Below are positions 1 to 9,462 of a stretch of 64,000 bases of DNA, piece after piece. This DNA comes from Anoplopoma fimbria (lineage: Eukaryota; Chordata; Actinopteri; Perciformes; Anoplopomatidae). A program made the translations under genes and the position numbers. The notes beneath the pieces were generated by a model. That model searched no databases, was not told where the DNA came from, and worked only from the letters and a program-made list of their open reading frames with translations. The stretch spans positions 30,099,676 through 30,163,675 of the forward strand of contig NC_072450.1 of the NCBI RefSeq assembly GCF_027596085.1, given 5' to 3'. Within the stretch, counting starts at the first letter, position 1; the number at the start of each line of letters is the position of its first letter.

Positions 1-1872
1 AGCTACTGGCAAAAGAAAGGTCTGCCCACCTTCTGTCAGATATGCCTCAGCAGTAGGATACACATGCTCATCCCCATGAATTCAACTTATGCAGGTCTTA
101 TCCCCACTCCACTTGTCCCTTGGCACTAGGCTGGACAGTACCACTGTCTGAAACCCCCTTTTTCTAAAAGAGCTATTTCTCTTGAACATTAACTAGAACT
201 GGTGCAGTACGGGCTGTCTCTTTAACTACCTGTTGTGTAGTTGGCATAACACAGGTAACATCGCACATCCCGTCTAAAAGATCTGAAAGGAGTGCTTTTA
301 TCAGGGTTTGACTTGCTGGTAATACTAGATGGACACTGCCTAGTGCTGGAAAAACTCTACCTTGAGCCTGACCAGAGCCCCACTCACCCCCAGTGAATTT
401 AATTCTCTGACCCATTTCGAAAACAAGTCTTTTAGGCGAACATACAGCTCACGTGGGGTCTCTCCTTAAGGGATATTCATAGATCAAAACCTTCGGCAGT
501 AAGTACATGCTGTGAGTTCATATTTTGCCAATATGAAGCTTAGCGGAAGCTCAGTCAGGACGAATCTCTTGTCCATTCATAAGCTCACTCGCTCCCTCCC
601 TTAAGCCAATCACATCGTTGCTGTCAAACTAAATATGCTCTCTGCTGCTGTCAGTTATCATAATTCGGATGGGAAGCAGATGCATATGGCTAAAATTTCC
701 CTTACCCTTTGTAGCATAGCGTTGTTGGTTACACATATGATGTCAGATTCCGACTTCAATCCTTTTCAGGGAGAGTCAGGTCTCAACATTAATGATCAGC
801 TGGAGCTGGCATTCAGCCCACCAGGCGACCGTCGCAGGAGCATTTGCTAAGCGTCTCCACCTCAGACGATGAAGGAAGCCCTCTTGGCTCAGCTAGAAGA
901 TTGCGGCATTATTGCAGCACCAGGACTCCCTCTCTCCCAGCTCCGCAAGATAGTGAGCATAACAGTTAGCCGCGATCCGGTCAGGTGCCAGGCGTAAAAG
1001 GGTGAAGAAAGCCGGCTCATCACAAGCTCCCCAGACAAAGGGAAAGTACGTAGCTGCCCTTAATCTTTCTCCACCAGCAACTCCGGGCCCCTATAATGCA
1101 GACAACACCGTTATCTCCACCCTAGTCACTCATTAGCTCGATCCAGATAATTGATGCTCGCCTTCAATCCCTTGAAAAAGCGGCATCTACAACTACAACA
1201 TCAGCCACCATCGGTGCCACCCAGGACTCATGCGGCAAACAAGCGTCACGGAAGATCAGGCTTCCACATCCACTCCAATGGAAGTCACCCAACATTCTCT
1301 GGATTCTGCAGTCCCCGCTCCGTGTTGACTGTCATGACATGCAGCATTCAAGTTTTTTTTCACCCATTTAGAGTGAAAATGATTCTTCTCCAAATGTGCC
1401 ATATTATCAAAGAGGTTTGTTATTCAAGTAGACATTCTCTGGAAATCCATCTTGGAAAAAGCACAATCTGACAGACAGAGTGAAGTGCTTAGAGAAGTGA
1501 CAGAAAGAAGAAAAGCACATGAATAGATTTGTGCGTTTGGAACAAAAAGACGGCTGTCTAAAGTCTAAAGTCAGATGAAAACAAACAAACGCCATTGTAC
1601 TGTGTATATCTATAATAAGTAATTAGAAGAAATACTGGGATTATATAATGCCAGAAACTTATCCTTCATACTGTAGTTCTAAAGCTCAGAGAAAGAAACT
1701 AAAATTTTATTCCCTTGGACATTCCGCAAGCTCATATTAAACCTTAGTGCTGTATTTGACTTAGATCTGAACTTTAAAGTTCATGTGTGTATATGCATAT
1801 CTATTTTGAAATTCTCTCTCTGATTTTTAAACCACACATTTTCTACAAATTACACAATGAGTATTATCTTTC
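1..1872. other. Unassigned stretch with weak gag-like remnants
   Basis: No intact gene is seen. On the plus strand around 870-1330, pieces in shifting frames read as a short SAP-like stretch (ALLAQLEDCGIIAAPGL then LSQLRKI), a basic run (RRKRVKKAG) and a Thr/Ser-rich coiled segment, which resembles gag of DIRS-type retroelements. On the minus strand 415-173 an 80-codon frame is open but I do not recognise it. Both readings are tentative. Confidence 0.2.
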
Positions 1873-2010
1873 TTTTAATTAAGGAGTACACTGGACTAGA
1901 CTTGGTCATTGAACACAGAAGGAGCAGCCGACTTATGCAGCCAGTTTTCTTTCAAAGGCACATATCTTATTCTGTTAACTCAGAGCCTGCTGGCTTTAAA
2001 CAACTAACTG
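1873..2010 (-). repeat. 3' LTR remnant of an old minus-strand LTR element
   Basis: The segment beginning aaggagtacactgga is matched, with much divergence, by 7228-7390. Both share the starting block, a 'cttatgcag' block and a 'tttcaaaggca' block in the same order and orientation. The right copy abuts a primer-binding-site-like sequence, so I read the pair as LTRs of one minus-strand element, this copy being the 3' LTR. The outer edges are approximate. Confidence 0.4.
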
Positions 2011-2493
2011 TTTTTTATGTGACCTCACAAGCTTGGTCATCTAATTTCCTGTAGGAATCCTCAGCTTCCATTGCCTTTTCCTGTTGTCTCTGGATTTCCT
2101 TTATTTGCATCAATTTCTGTTTCTCCTCCAGCCAAGCAGACTGGAAGGGGTCAACAGCTTCCCTAATTGCTTTTGAGGAAGCTCTGTTTCTCATCAAACA
2201 AGACGGGGGTTGGTGACGATATCCAGAGAAAGTAGAACGAGAATGGCTTGAGGGGCCACTTTCTGGGTTCATGGATAGCAAGAAGTTTGCTGTCCATGAT
2301 TAGCACTCACAGCTCAGGTGATATAGTCTTTGAGTTAAGCTGGAGGACGGCTGACTTTGCTTTTTCTAAATGACATTATTTTTGGCATGGCTCCAAATTG
2401 GTCAGTCTGTGTAGCTGCAAGAAATTCAGACGCTTGGTGAGAGTCAGCCATGAGCAAACCAGGTTCCAACAGTGGCATGGTCAAGGTGATCCA
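2011..2493 (-). other. Internal remnant of the outer LTR element
   Basis: This lies between the left LTR-like copy and the Gypsy insertion. A minus-strand frame of 88 codons (2281 to 2015) is open and predicts a basic, Ser-rich start followed by a charged helix rich in Glu, Lys and Gln (around EEKQKLMQIKEIQRQQEKAM), likely coiled coil. I do not recognise the protein. It may be a leftover gag-like piece of the outer element or captured sequence. Confidence 0.2.
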
Positions 2494-2499
2494 TGCTCA

Positions 2500-2659
2500 T
2501 GACATAAATAACTTGCGCGGAGTCCAACTGTAAAGCGTGAATGTTTATTTCAACACGTGCCTCCATCACTCTCTCTCCCCGCTCCTCCCCCCACTGACCT
2601 TCCACCTCTGACGTCATCCTACAGGTCTCCCAAACTCTACTTAAAACAGTTACACCACA
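2500..2659 (-). repeat. 3' LTR of the Gypsy element
   Basis: About 160 bases, matching 7033-7192 almost base for base; visible differences are ctctct versus ctaact and one C in a C-run. The plus-strand right end is ...ttacaccaca, so the element-sense LTR starts TGTGGTGTAA. It contains a TGACGTCA palindrome (a cAMP-response-element consensus). On the element strand AATAAA is given by the plus-strand tttatt of 'tgtttatttcaaca'. The first few bases at the left edge are uncertain (2494-2500). Confidence 0.85.
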
Positions 2660-2979
2660 TCTCCCCTTTCTAGAATCAATGGGTAGACTGCCATTGATTC
2701 CGCAGGACCTTAGGGGATTATTTTGCCCCTGTGGCTGGAAGGTCTGCTCCTATATGAGTCATTCACACTCACACAGACACACAGCAATTTAACCTTGCTT
2801 TGGAACAGGAAAATACAAACTACAATACAAAACACCTTGTACTGTCTATGCTCACTCTAACCCTGAAACGTGAACATTTACATTCAGACAATGCAACAAT
2901 AAAGTGGCTCAATAACAGTATCGAACACATGTTTTTTTGAATTGTCTCTAGGTCTCTGTAAAGTCTGTGATAAGCAAAA

Positions 2980-3936
2980 TTACAAGTCGAACCGGGTCGG
3001 TCTTACCACAGCTCTCCCAGACCTGGTTCTAACTGTAGGAGTAGATGGTGGTTCTGGAACATTCTGCTGCGGTGGTGCTGCTGCAGGTCGTTCTGGAACA
3101 CCTACTAGATTCTGCTCAGCTGCACCACTGTTGCTTTGGTCTGGGGAAGGCTGCATGGCTATGAGATGACGACGGTTTCGCCTGATGATCCCGTGGGGTC
3201 CCTCCACCAGATATGAGCGAGGTGTGGTGTGACTTCCGATGACAGCTCCAGCCGCTTTTTGGTCTGTGACCCACACGTCCTGCCCAGGAGTGAGGCTGTT
3301 GAGGTTCCGTGCACGGTGTCGCAGGTTGTAGTGTTGTGCATCTCTCCTCTTCCTCTCCTCCTCCTTCAGCAGTACCGCGTCTCCATCCGGAAGAGCAGGC
3401 TCTAACAGTGCAGGCAGAATAGGCACAGTGGTGCGAAGTCGCCTCCCCATGAGAAGTTGAGCCGGGCTGTATCCATTTTGCAGTGGGGTAGACCTGTATG
3501 CAAGCAGGGCAAGATATGGATCACCCGACTTCTTCAGGAGCCCCTTCACGGTCTGTACTGCCCGCTCAGCTTCAGCATTCCCCTGGGGGTATTTTGGACT
3601 GCTGGTCACATGACGAAACCCATAGGACTCAGCAAAGTTGGCAAAGTCAGCTCCTGAGAACTGTGGCCCGTTATCAGTGACCAGTGTCTCACAGATCCCG
3701 TGACGTGCAAAAATCGACTTGAAGTGAGTGATCACATCCTTAGATGTTGTATGGCTTAACAGTGCGATCTCCACGTACCTTGATGCGTAGTCCACTACTA
3801 GCAGGTAGGTTTTGCTCTCTAGGACGAACAAATCTGCTCCGCACTTTTGCCATGGTCGGCCTGGATACGGTGTTGGCGTCAGCGGCTCCCTGTGGTTCTG
3901 TCTCTCCTGGCAGCATGCCCGGCAGTTCAGAACCAC
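2980..3936 (-). CDS. Gypsy integrase (C-terminal part of pol, frameshifted)
   Basis: This 318-codon frame carries the integrase core, which joins retroelement cDNA to target DNA. The DDE triad is visible: Asp in KCGADLF (about residue 34), Asp in VTDNGPQFS (about 90), Glu in GNAEAERAV (about 125). The N-terminal start continues the HHCC zinc-binding region (CRACCQER) whose histidine half lies in the upstream gag-pol frame, in a different reading phase. An indel near 3990 therefore separates it from pol. The C-terminus is Pro- and Arg-rich with no chromodomain. The first Met is not a natural start: this is the 3' part of one polyprotein. Confidence 0.88.
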   Translation of the reverse strand: MVLNCRACCQERQNHREPLTPTPYPGRPWQKCGADLFVLESKTYLLVVDYASRYVEIALLSHTTSKDVITHFKSIFARHGICETLVTDNGPQFSGADFANFAESYGFRHVTSSPKYPQGNAEAERAVQTVKGLLKKSGDPYLALLAYRSTPLQNGYSPAQLLMGRRLRTTVPILPALLEPALPDGDAVLLKEEERKRRDAQHYNLRHRARNLNSLTPGQDVWVTDQKAAGAVIGSHTTPRSYLVEGPHGIIRRNRRHLIAMQPSPDQSNSGAAEQNLVGVPERPAAAPPQQNVPEPPSTPTVRTRSGRAVVRPTRFDL

Positions 3937-3953
3937 CTCGTTCAGCTGCTGGC

Positions 3954-6938
3954 TCAGCCCTGGCCACCATACAGACTGTTGCGCCCTCTCTCACACTTGA
4001 CCACACCTTGATGACCTTCGTGCAGCTTGACAAGAACATCATTTCTCATTGTTGAGGGGATAACGAGTCTTTGTCCTTTCAACAGTAGACCATGCTGAAC
4101 TGTGAGAAGAGTACGTTCAGACCAGTACAGCTTAAGTGCAGGTTCGTTAATGCCATGGGCTGGCCATCCTTCTGAACACAGCTGCATCACCCGTGCACAC
4201 ACACTGTCCCTCTGCAGCTCGTCTCGCAGTTCAGCTAGATAGCTGGTGCTCGCAGGTAAGTTCTCCATTACCATGTCGACGTAGATATTAGTGTCTTCAA
4301 ACAGCTCTTTCTCAGCTGGTGTCTCTGCTCTCTCGACTGGCGCCCGTGACAGTGTATCTGCCGTCCACAGACATTTCCCTGCCACATGAGATATGGAGTA
4401 GGAATAGCGCATCAGACGCATTCTGAAGCGCTGGATCCGAGGAGGTAGGGCATCCAGAGGTTGAGACCCCAGGAGACTCAAGAGAGGCTTGTGATCCGTC
4501 TCCAGCTGGAAGTGTTTTCCAATCAGGAAGTTGCGAAACCTCTCGCAGGCCCAGGTCAGTCCCAATGCCTCCTTTTCCACTTGTGCATATCTCTGCTCGG
4601 TTGGAGTGAGAGACCGCGACATGTAGGCTATTGGCCTCCACTCTTCGTCCCACTTTTGTAGTAGCACTCCTCCAAGCCCGTATGATGATGCGTCTGCTGA
4701 AACCTTGCATTCTCTGTTAGGATCGTACATGGCTAGCACAGGTGGCGACGTCAATGCATTCTTCAGATCCTGAAATGCTTTGGCCTGCTCAATGTCCCAC
4801 ATCCAGCAGTTCTTTTTCGACAGGAGATCTCGCAGGGGTTTGTCCCTCTCCGACAGCTGCGGGATAAACTTGCCCAGCTGGTTCACCATGCCGAGAAAGG
4901 ATCTTACTTCGCTCACTGTTGTCGGTTCCTGCATCCTCTTTACAGCCTCTGTCTTGACTGGGTCTGGGCTGATGCCGCTGGCAGAGACCACATGGCCTAG
5001 AAAGCTCACCTCTGACCTTGACAGGTCACATTTCTCGATGTTCAGGGTGATGCCTGCCTTTTGGATCTTCTCCAGCACAGCATGCAGGCGGTCGTCATGC
5101 TCTGCCTGTGTACGTCCCCACACCAGCACATCATCTATGTGGCACACCACACCCTCGAGCCCTTCTGTGACCTCTGTCACCATTCTGTTCTGGAAGTGCT
5201 CGGGAGCCGATGCTATCCCGAAAGGAAGACGCTTGAAGAAAAAGCGTCCAAAGGGTGTGATGAAGGTTGTCAATTTCACTGAATCATCTGTTAGGGGAAT
5301 TTGCCAAAACCCCATATTCGCATCCAGCTTACTAAAAATTCTGGCTCCAGCCAGCATTCCCAGTGTTTCTTCCACTGATGGCAGGATAAACTTCTCCCGA
5401 CGTACTGACTCGTTCAGTTTAGTGAGATCAACACATATGCGTACAGCACCTGTTTTTTTTGGCACCACCACGATACCAGCACACCAGTCTGTCGGCTCCT
5501 CAATCCTGCATATCACCCCGAGGTCTTCCATGCGGGACAGTTCCTGCTTGACTTTACCCATCAATGGCAATGGGATCCTCCTAGGTGTTTTGAGTGAGAA
5601 CGGTTGAGCCCCTGGTTTCAGCTTTATGGCGTATGGCTGACGCATTTCTCCAAGTCCGCTGCATATTCTTGGGTAGGTTTGCTTTAATGTCTCCACAGTG
5701 ACACTGTCCAGTCTGGCAACCAGCCCCAGCTTGCAGCTCACGGATCTTCCCAGCAAGGCAGTGTGTAGATTACGTACAACATATACGTCCTCCATCTCTG
5801 CTTTCTTAACTCTCCTCAGCAGCAGCCTAACAACGCCCACAACATCCAGTGGACTCTTACCTGGTCCCAAGAGTGGCTTTGTTGCTTTTCGGAGTATTGG
5901 TGGATTGTTCTTGAATATCTCCAGGAACACAGCGTGTGGCAAGACTGTGACGTCGGCACCTGTATCGATTTTGAACGTCACACTGCTGTCATGGATGCCT
6001 ATGCTGACTGTCCATGGTTCACCATTTGCTGTGATGCTGCCAAGGAAGATTGCATCGTCCTCCTCTTCTTCAACTTCATGCACAGATTTTGGCGCTCTGC
6101 ACACGCGACTGTAGTGACCCATTTTGCCACATGCATGGCATTTACTTTCATTTGCAGGACAATCTCGTGCAGGATGAGATGGAGTACTGCCACATTTGTA
6201 ACACTGCGCTTTCCCTATGCTATTTCGGGCATTGTGTGGCTCATTTACGTGCTGAGGTTTGTTTGTAGCAGGCTTGCTGGTCTTGAGCATTCTGACCCTA
6301 TCCACAGACTTAGCATCACTTGCCTGTGTTCTGGTGTCACCCCGCAGTGAAACTTGCTGCTTTTTGATCTCTTCGCTTTGGCGTGCCATTCTAACAGCTT
6401 TGTCCAAGGTAAGGTCTGCGTCCAGCTGCATGCGTTCGGACAGCCGGTTATCTAACAGTCCAACAACGAGTCTGTCTCGGATAAGCTCGTCATGTAGCAC
6501 ACCGTAGCTGCAATGTTCTGCTAGCGCGTATAAAGCAGTGACAAACGAGTCTACTAGCTCTCCTTCTCTCTGTATGCGCATGTTAAACTTAGCACGCTCG
6601 TAAATTACGTTTTTCTTGACCACAAAGAAACTTTGAAAGCCATCACGTACCCCTTTGTAAGTGCTTTCCTGAATAGCCGTTAAAGTTAGCCCACGTAAGA
6701 TGTCATCCGCTTCGTCCCCCATGCAGTATATCAGTGTATTGACTTGGTTCTCTTCAGAGCTTGCATTTAGGTTACTTGCCAGGCGAAATCTTTCGAATCT
6801 CCGGATCCATTTATCCCACTCTTGCGGCTTTGAAAAGTCGAAGGATTCCGGTGGCTGGATATTAAATGTAGCGCATGGTCCCGTTGTTGCTGCCGTTGGC
6901 TGCCGACCTCTGCTGCTATCCTCTTCTCCGTCGCTCAT
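3954..6938 (-). CDS. Gypsy gag-pol polyprotein (gag, protease, RT, RNase H)
   Basis: A 994-codon open frame. Residues about 1-200 are Gag-like. About 245-280 hold zinc knuckles (CYKCGSTPSHPARDC, then CHACGKMGHYSRVC). The retropepsin motif FKIDTGADVTVLPH follows near 325. Reverse transcriptase spans about 420-640 with its catalytic motif as HIDDVLVWG, the form seen in this group in place of YVDD. RNase H follows (KVSADASSYGLGG near 735; ETDHKPL). The end reaches the HEGHQG of the integrase zinc finger, then goes out of phase near 3990, where the protein becomes nonsense. Gag and pol share one frame with no internal stop. The start Met lies about 90 bases inside the 5' LTR. Confidence 0.92.
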   Translation of the reverse strand: MSDGEEDSSRGRQPTAATTGPCATFNIQPPESFDFSKPQEWDKWIRRFERFRLASNLNASSEENQVNTLIYCMGDEADDILRGLTLTAIQESTYKGVRDGFQSFFVVKKNVIYERAKFNMRIQREGELVDSFVTALYALAEHCSYGVLHDELIRDRLVVGLLDNRLSERMQLDADLTLDKAVRMARQSEEIKKQQVSLRGDTRTQASDAKSVDRVRMLKTSKPATNKPQHVNEPHNARNSIGKAQCYKCGSTPSHPARDCPANESKCHACGKMGHYSRVCRAPKSVHEVEEEEDDAIFLGSITANGEPWTVSIGIHDSSVTFKIDTGADVTVLPHAVFLEIFKNNPPILRKATKPLLGPGKSPLDVVGVVRLLLRRVKKAEMEDVYVVRNLHTALLGRSVSCKLGLVARLDSVTVETLKQTYPRICSGLGEMRQPYAIKLKPGAQPFSLKTPRRIPLPLMGKVKQELSRMEDLGVICRIEEPTDWCAGIVVVPKKTGAVRICVDLTKLNESVRREKFILPSVEETLGMLAGARIFSKLDANMGFWQIPLTDDSVKLTTFITPFGRFFFKRLPFGIASAPEHFQNRMVTEVTEGLEGVVCHIDDVLVWGRTQAEHDDRLHAVLEKIQKAGITLNIEKCDLSRSEVSFLGHVVSASGISPDPVKTEAVKRMQEPTTVSEVRSFLGMVNQLGKFIPQLSERDKPLRDLLSKKNCWMWDIEQAKAFQDLKNALTSPPVLAMYDPNRECKVSADASSYGLGGVLLQKWDEEWRPIAYMSRSLTPTEQRYAQVEKEALGLTWACERFRNFLIGKHFQLETDHKPLLSLLGSQPLDALPPRIQRFRMRLMRYSYSISHVAGKCLWTADTLSRAPVERAETPAEKELFEDTNIYVDMVMENLPASTSYLAELRDELQRDSVCARVMQLCSEGWPAHGINEPALKLYWSERTLLTVQHGLLLKGQRLVIPSTMRNDVLVKLHEGHQGVVKCERGRNSLYGGQG

Positions 6939-7015
6939 CCTGACCTTCTCTTTCTTTAGTTCGCAGGTTTAAAATGGTCCTTTTCCGTGGCTTCTCCCTC
7001 ACGCTAACTACAGGA

Positions 7016-7027
7016 CTTCTGACACCA
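7016..7027 (-). promoter_or_regulatory. Primer-binding site of the Gypsy element
   Basis: Read on the minus strand the sequence is TGGTGTCAGAAG, directly after the 5' LTR and ending in the complement of CCA, as expected for a tRNA primer. It fits the 3' end of a leucine tRNA as I remember it; the tRNA identity should be treated as probable only. Confidence 0.65.
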
Positions 7028-7192
7028 TGTCGTGTTATTAAATAACTTGCGCGGAGTCCAACTGTAAAGCGTGAATGTTTATTTCAACACGTGCCTCCAT
7101 CACTAACTCTCCCCGCTCCTCCCCCACTGACCTTCCACCTCTGACGTCATCCTACAGGTCTCCCAAACTCTACTTAAAACAGTTACACCACA
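7028..7192 (-). repeat. 5' LTR of the Gypsy element
   Basis: Partner of 2500-2659 and nearly identical to it, with the same TGACGTCA palindrome and AATAAA. This LTR should hold the promoter for the gag-pol frame that starts at 6938. It begins, on the plus strand, directly after the primer-binding site. Confidence 0.85.
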
Positions 7193-7207
7193 GAAATCTC
7201 AATTTGT

Positions 7208-7224
7208 TCCGGCTTGAAGGACCA
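7208..7224 (-). promoter_or_regulatory. tRNA-Tyr-like primer-binding site of the outer LTR element
   Basis: On the minus strand this reads TGGTCCTTCAAGCCGGA. It is complementary, with one mismatch, to the 3' end of vertebrate tRNA-Tyr (…CCGGCTCGAAGGACCA) as I recall it. It lies three bases from the LTR-like repeat starting at 7228, the right place for a primer site of a minus-strand element. Confidence 0.5.
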
Positions 7225-7227
7225 TTT

Positions 7228-7390
7228 TGTTAAGTTAGGAGTACACTGGACTTAATGGTTATGAGAACAGGAAAGGCAGTCAGCAGGTTCAACTTATGCA
7301 GAGCAGTTTTATTTCAAAGGCATAATTATCATTAGCCCTCTTCACTTATGTCTGTGTGGTTTTAGCTCTGCAAAGAGAGAACAACAGGTG
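7228..7390 (-). repeat. 5' LTR remnant of the outer LTR element
   Basis: Diverged partner of 1873-2010. The plus-strand edge TGTTAAGTTAGGAGTACACT gives an element-sense LTR ending in CA, next to the primer-like site at 7208-7224. It contains 'ttttatttcaaaggca', which supplies AATAAA on the element strand. The right edge is a guess. Confidence 0.42.
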
Positions 7391-8380
7391 TAATTCTCAT
7401 TACTTCCTGACAGCAATCAATTAATCAGAAGCTCTGACAAAAAATAAATCAATTGAAAAAAATAAATATCTGTATTGGTCGCAGGACTGTAATAAGTCCA
7501 CTTGCCTGCCTACCTACCTGCATGTTTCTCCCTGTCATGTGGACCTAAACTTACTTTGGGGAGAGTGAGTTTGGAGGGATCGGCTTTAATTGTTGCCGAA
7601 TTGGCAACATTCTTGCTAGATTAAGTAACTTTGAGATATGGCTGCTTGCTACTTTAATAGTAAAATAGTTGGCAACACTGGGCCAGGTTGGATTTTTTTA
7701 AATAATACACTCTTGCTAGTTTATGTAGCAACCCTGCCTTTAACAATAAAACAGTGTTTTCATGATGTATAATGTAGCTTAGGACCCTAAAATGATCAGA
7801 AATAGTCCCGGTCACTGTATATTTTCTTTGCAAACCTTTGTTTCCAATGAAAGCACTCTCACAAGATATTCATAAGCAGTAGTGGAGAGTTTGGTCAAAT
7901 CTCTTCTCTTTGTTTGAAAGTGTCACAACGTCTCAACGTGGAAATTATCATACGTTTTTCTTTGGATCCAGGAGCAATGGAGGAGCAGGATACCTTGATT
8001 GTCTTCATTGCCACTTCTTCAAGCAGCCATTCCTCTTGCCAGGGGGTTTTGGCTTCAGACATAGTATATCATGCCTCAATAACTGACGGCACAATAAGAC
8101 AAGTTGTGTTAGCTTTTAGGAGACACATTATTTTCTCAGTTGTTTCATTCAAGGGTTAACGTTACTCTCTATACCAACAGAAGCAGAGGTCACAGCTTTG
8201 GATGCCAGCTCATGGCATCACTTCTATTTTGAATATATCCTCATCCTTGCTAGGCTCAGTCCGCAAAGCAGTGAAAGTAGGTATATCGTGCAGCATATTT
8301 TGTCATTCAAATATGAAGGGAAGCCATGCCGTTGGGCAGTGTACCTGTCACAACTTGTTTAATGTGCAGCAAATTCATTT
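7391..8380. other. Intergenic, nothing recognised
   Basis: AT-rich sequence. Two short related blocks, around 7600-7640 and 7665-7745 ('gttggcaac' and 'cttgctag' each occur twice), suggest a small decayed duplication. No credible coding region is seen. Confidence 0.3.
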
Positions 8381-8384
8381 AATT

Positions 8385-8990
8385 GCAGTAGTATGGCGGG
8401 AGAAGACGACCTACCCTGTCATCTGTTAATTGTACTGCTTCATCTAAACCTTTATTATCATTATGAGAAGGGGGGAGCTCCAGTATTTTTCCACAGTATA
8501 TGTTTCCAGGTGTTGGGGAGTTCTTCATGTGAAAACGGTAATATAAAGCCAGAGGAGCTGTGTGAAGTCCGATAAATGTCCAAGTGATGTCACCTTTGAT
8601 GGAACCTGTTGAATTAGTGTCTCTGTCTGCTCGGGTCCACAACCTTCTTTATATTGGGGTACAGAGTTGAAAAAACAAAGAATCTGTAAAAATTGTGTCA
8701 TGGGTAGCCCGTACTCTTCCTGAAGTTGGTTGGACGATTTCATGGTACCACCTACACAGAAATCATTTATCACCTGAATTTCATACGTATACCACTCAGG
8801 GTCAACACAAGACGGAATAAAATTGTGGTTATTAACAATCGGTGCATAAACAGAGTATCTTCTTTTGATAAAAAATACCTTCTTTACACTATTCCATGTG
8901 CTTGGAATGTCACTGACAATAATGTTGTCTCTATTGCCTGTTACTTGTTTAACGTTATTTTAAAATGGTACACTTGATAAAGCCATTGTG
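8385..8990 (-). pseudogene. L1/Tx1-type LINE, C-terminal ORF2 fragment
   Basis: Read on the minus strand from about 8950, pieces in two frames give the region after the reverse transcriptase of L1-type ORF2: a segment ending IPSTWNSVKKVFF, then VINDFCVGGTMKSSNQLQEE, YGLPMTQFLQILCFF. This fits the pattern 'gxxkSFdqLkeeYgLPxxxFFrYLQ' typical of fish L1/Tx1 elements. Frames shift at about 8600 and near 8780, so it is dead. No RT catalytic region is present here. The element type rests on remembered family pattern only. Confidence 0.55.
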
Positions 8991-9462
8991 AGACAAATTA
9001 AATGGAGATATTATATCATTATCTGGGTCTTTACTGCCTCCAAGTGGTAAGGCAGTAGATTTACCCACATTGATCCTATAGCCACAGAGACTACTAAATT
9101 AATTGATTGTTTCTAGCACATGTAGCGGATATTACTACCTTAGAATTAGTATATTGCACTGGTAAAGTTTTTAGGGTACCACCCCATTACGGAGGAATAT
9201 AAATATAATAACCAGTCGATCGCAAAGGTAGTGCTGGTAGATCGCATGCCATTCAAAAAGAAATTCATGTTAGCCTATCATCCATCCTCCCTATGGCATT
9301 TGCCACTTGATTGACGTACAGGGCAGCCAGTCTGAGATAACGTCTTTTCTAACACACGGGTCAACACGCATGCGCAGTCAACCGCGCGAGCTAATGCAAA
9401 ACTCCCACAAGCTAATTAGTTAGCCTTCCAATTTATTTCTACTAAAGAAAGGGTATAAAAAT
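8991..9462. other. Leader of the hAT element and unassigned sequence
   Basis: At about 9214-9248 the sequence has 'agtcgatcgc' and 'tggtagatcgc', which I associate with the 5' leader of GTF2IRD2/ZBED-like hAT elements. I could not place a terminal inverted repeat. Nothing else is recognised. Confidence 0.3.

Larger units (their letters stand above)
2494..7192 (-). mobile_element. Ty3/Gypsy LTR retrotransposon, nearly intact (Mag/K02A2.6-like)
   Basis: The element is about 4.7 kb on the minus strand. It has two LTRs of about 160 bases that differ at only a few sites, a primer site beside the 5' LTR (7016-7027), a gag-pol frame, an integrase frame and a purine-rich tract (complement of 2660-2669) beside the 3' LTR. 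The order gag, protease, RT, RNase H, integrase is that of Ty3/Gypsy, and no chromodomain is seen. The RT and integrase style resembles K02A2.6-like proteins of the Mag group, from memory. I find no target-site duplication: flanks read gctca and gaaat. It sits inside an older LTR element. Confidence 0.9.

Noticed and set aside
4780..5607. 275-codon plus-strand frame opposite the Gypsy RT
   Set aside because: It is the complement of the strongly coding gag-pol frame; its protein is Ser/Thr-rich and shows no domain. Same for the frames at 5698-6350.
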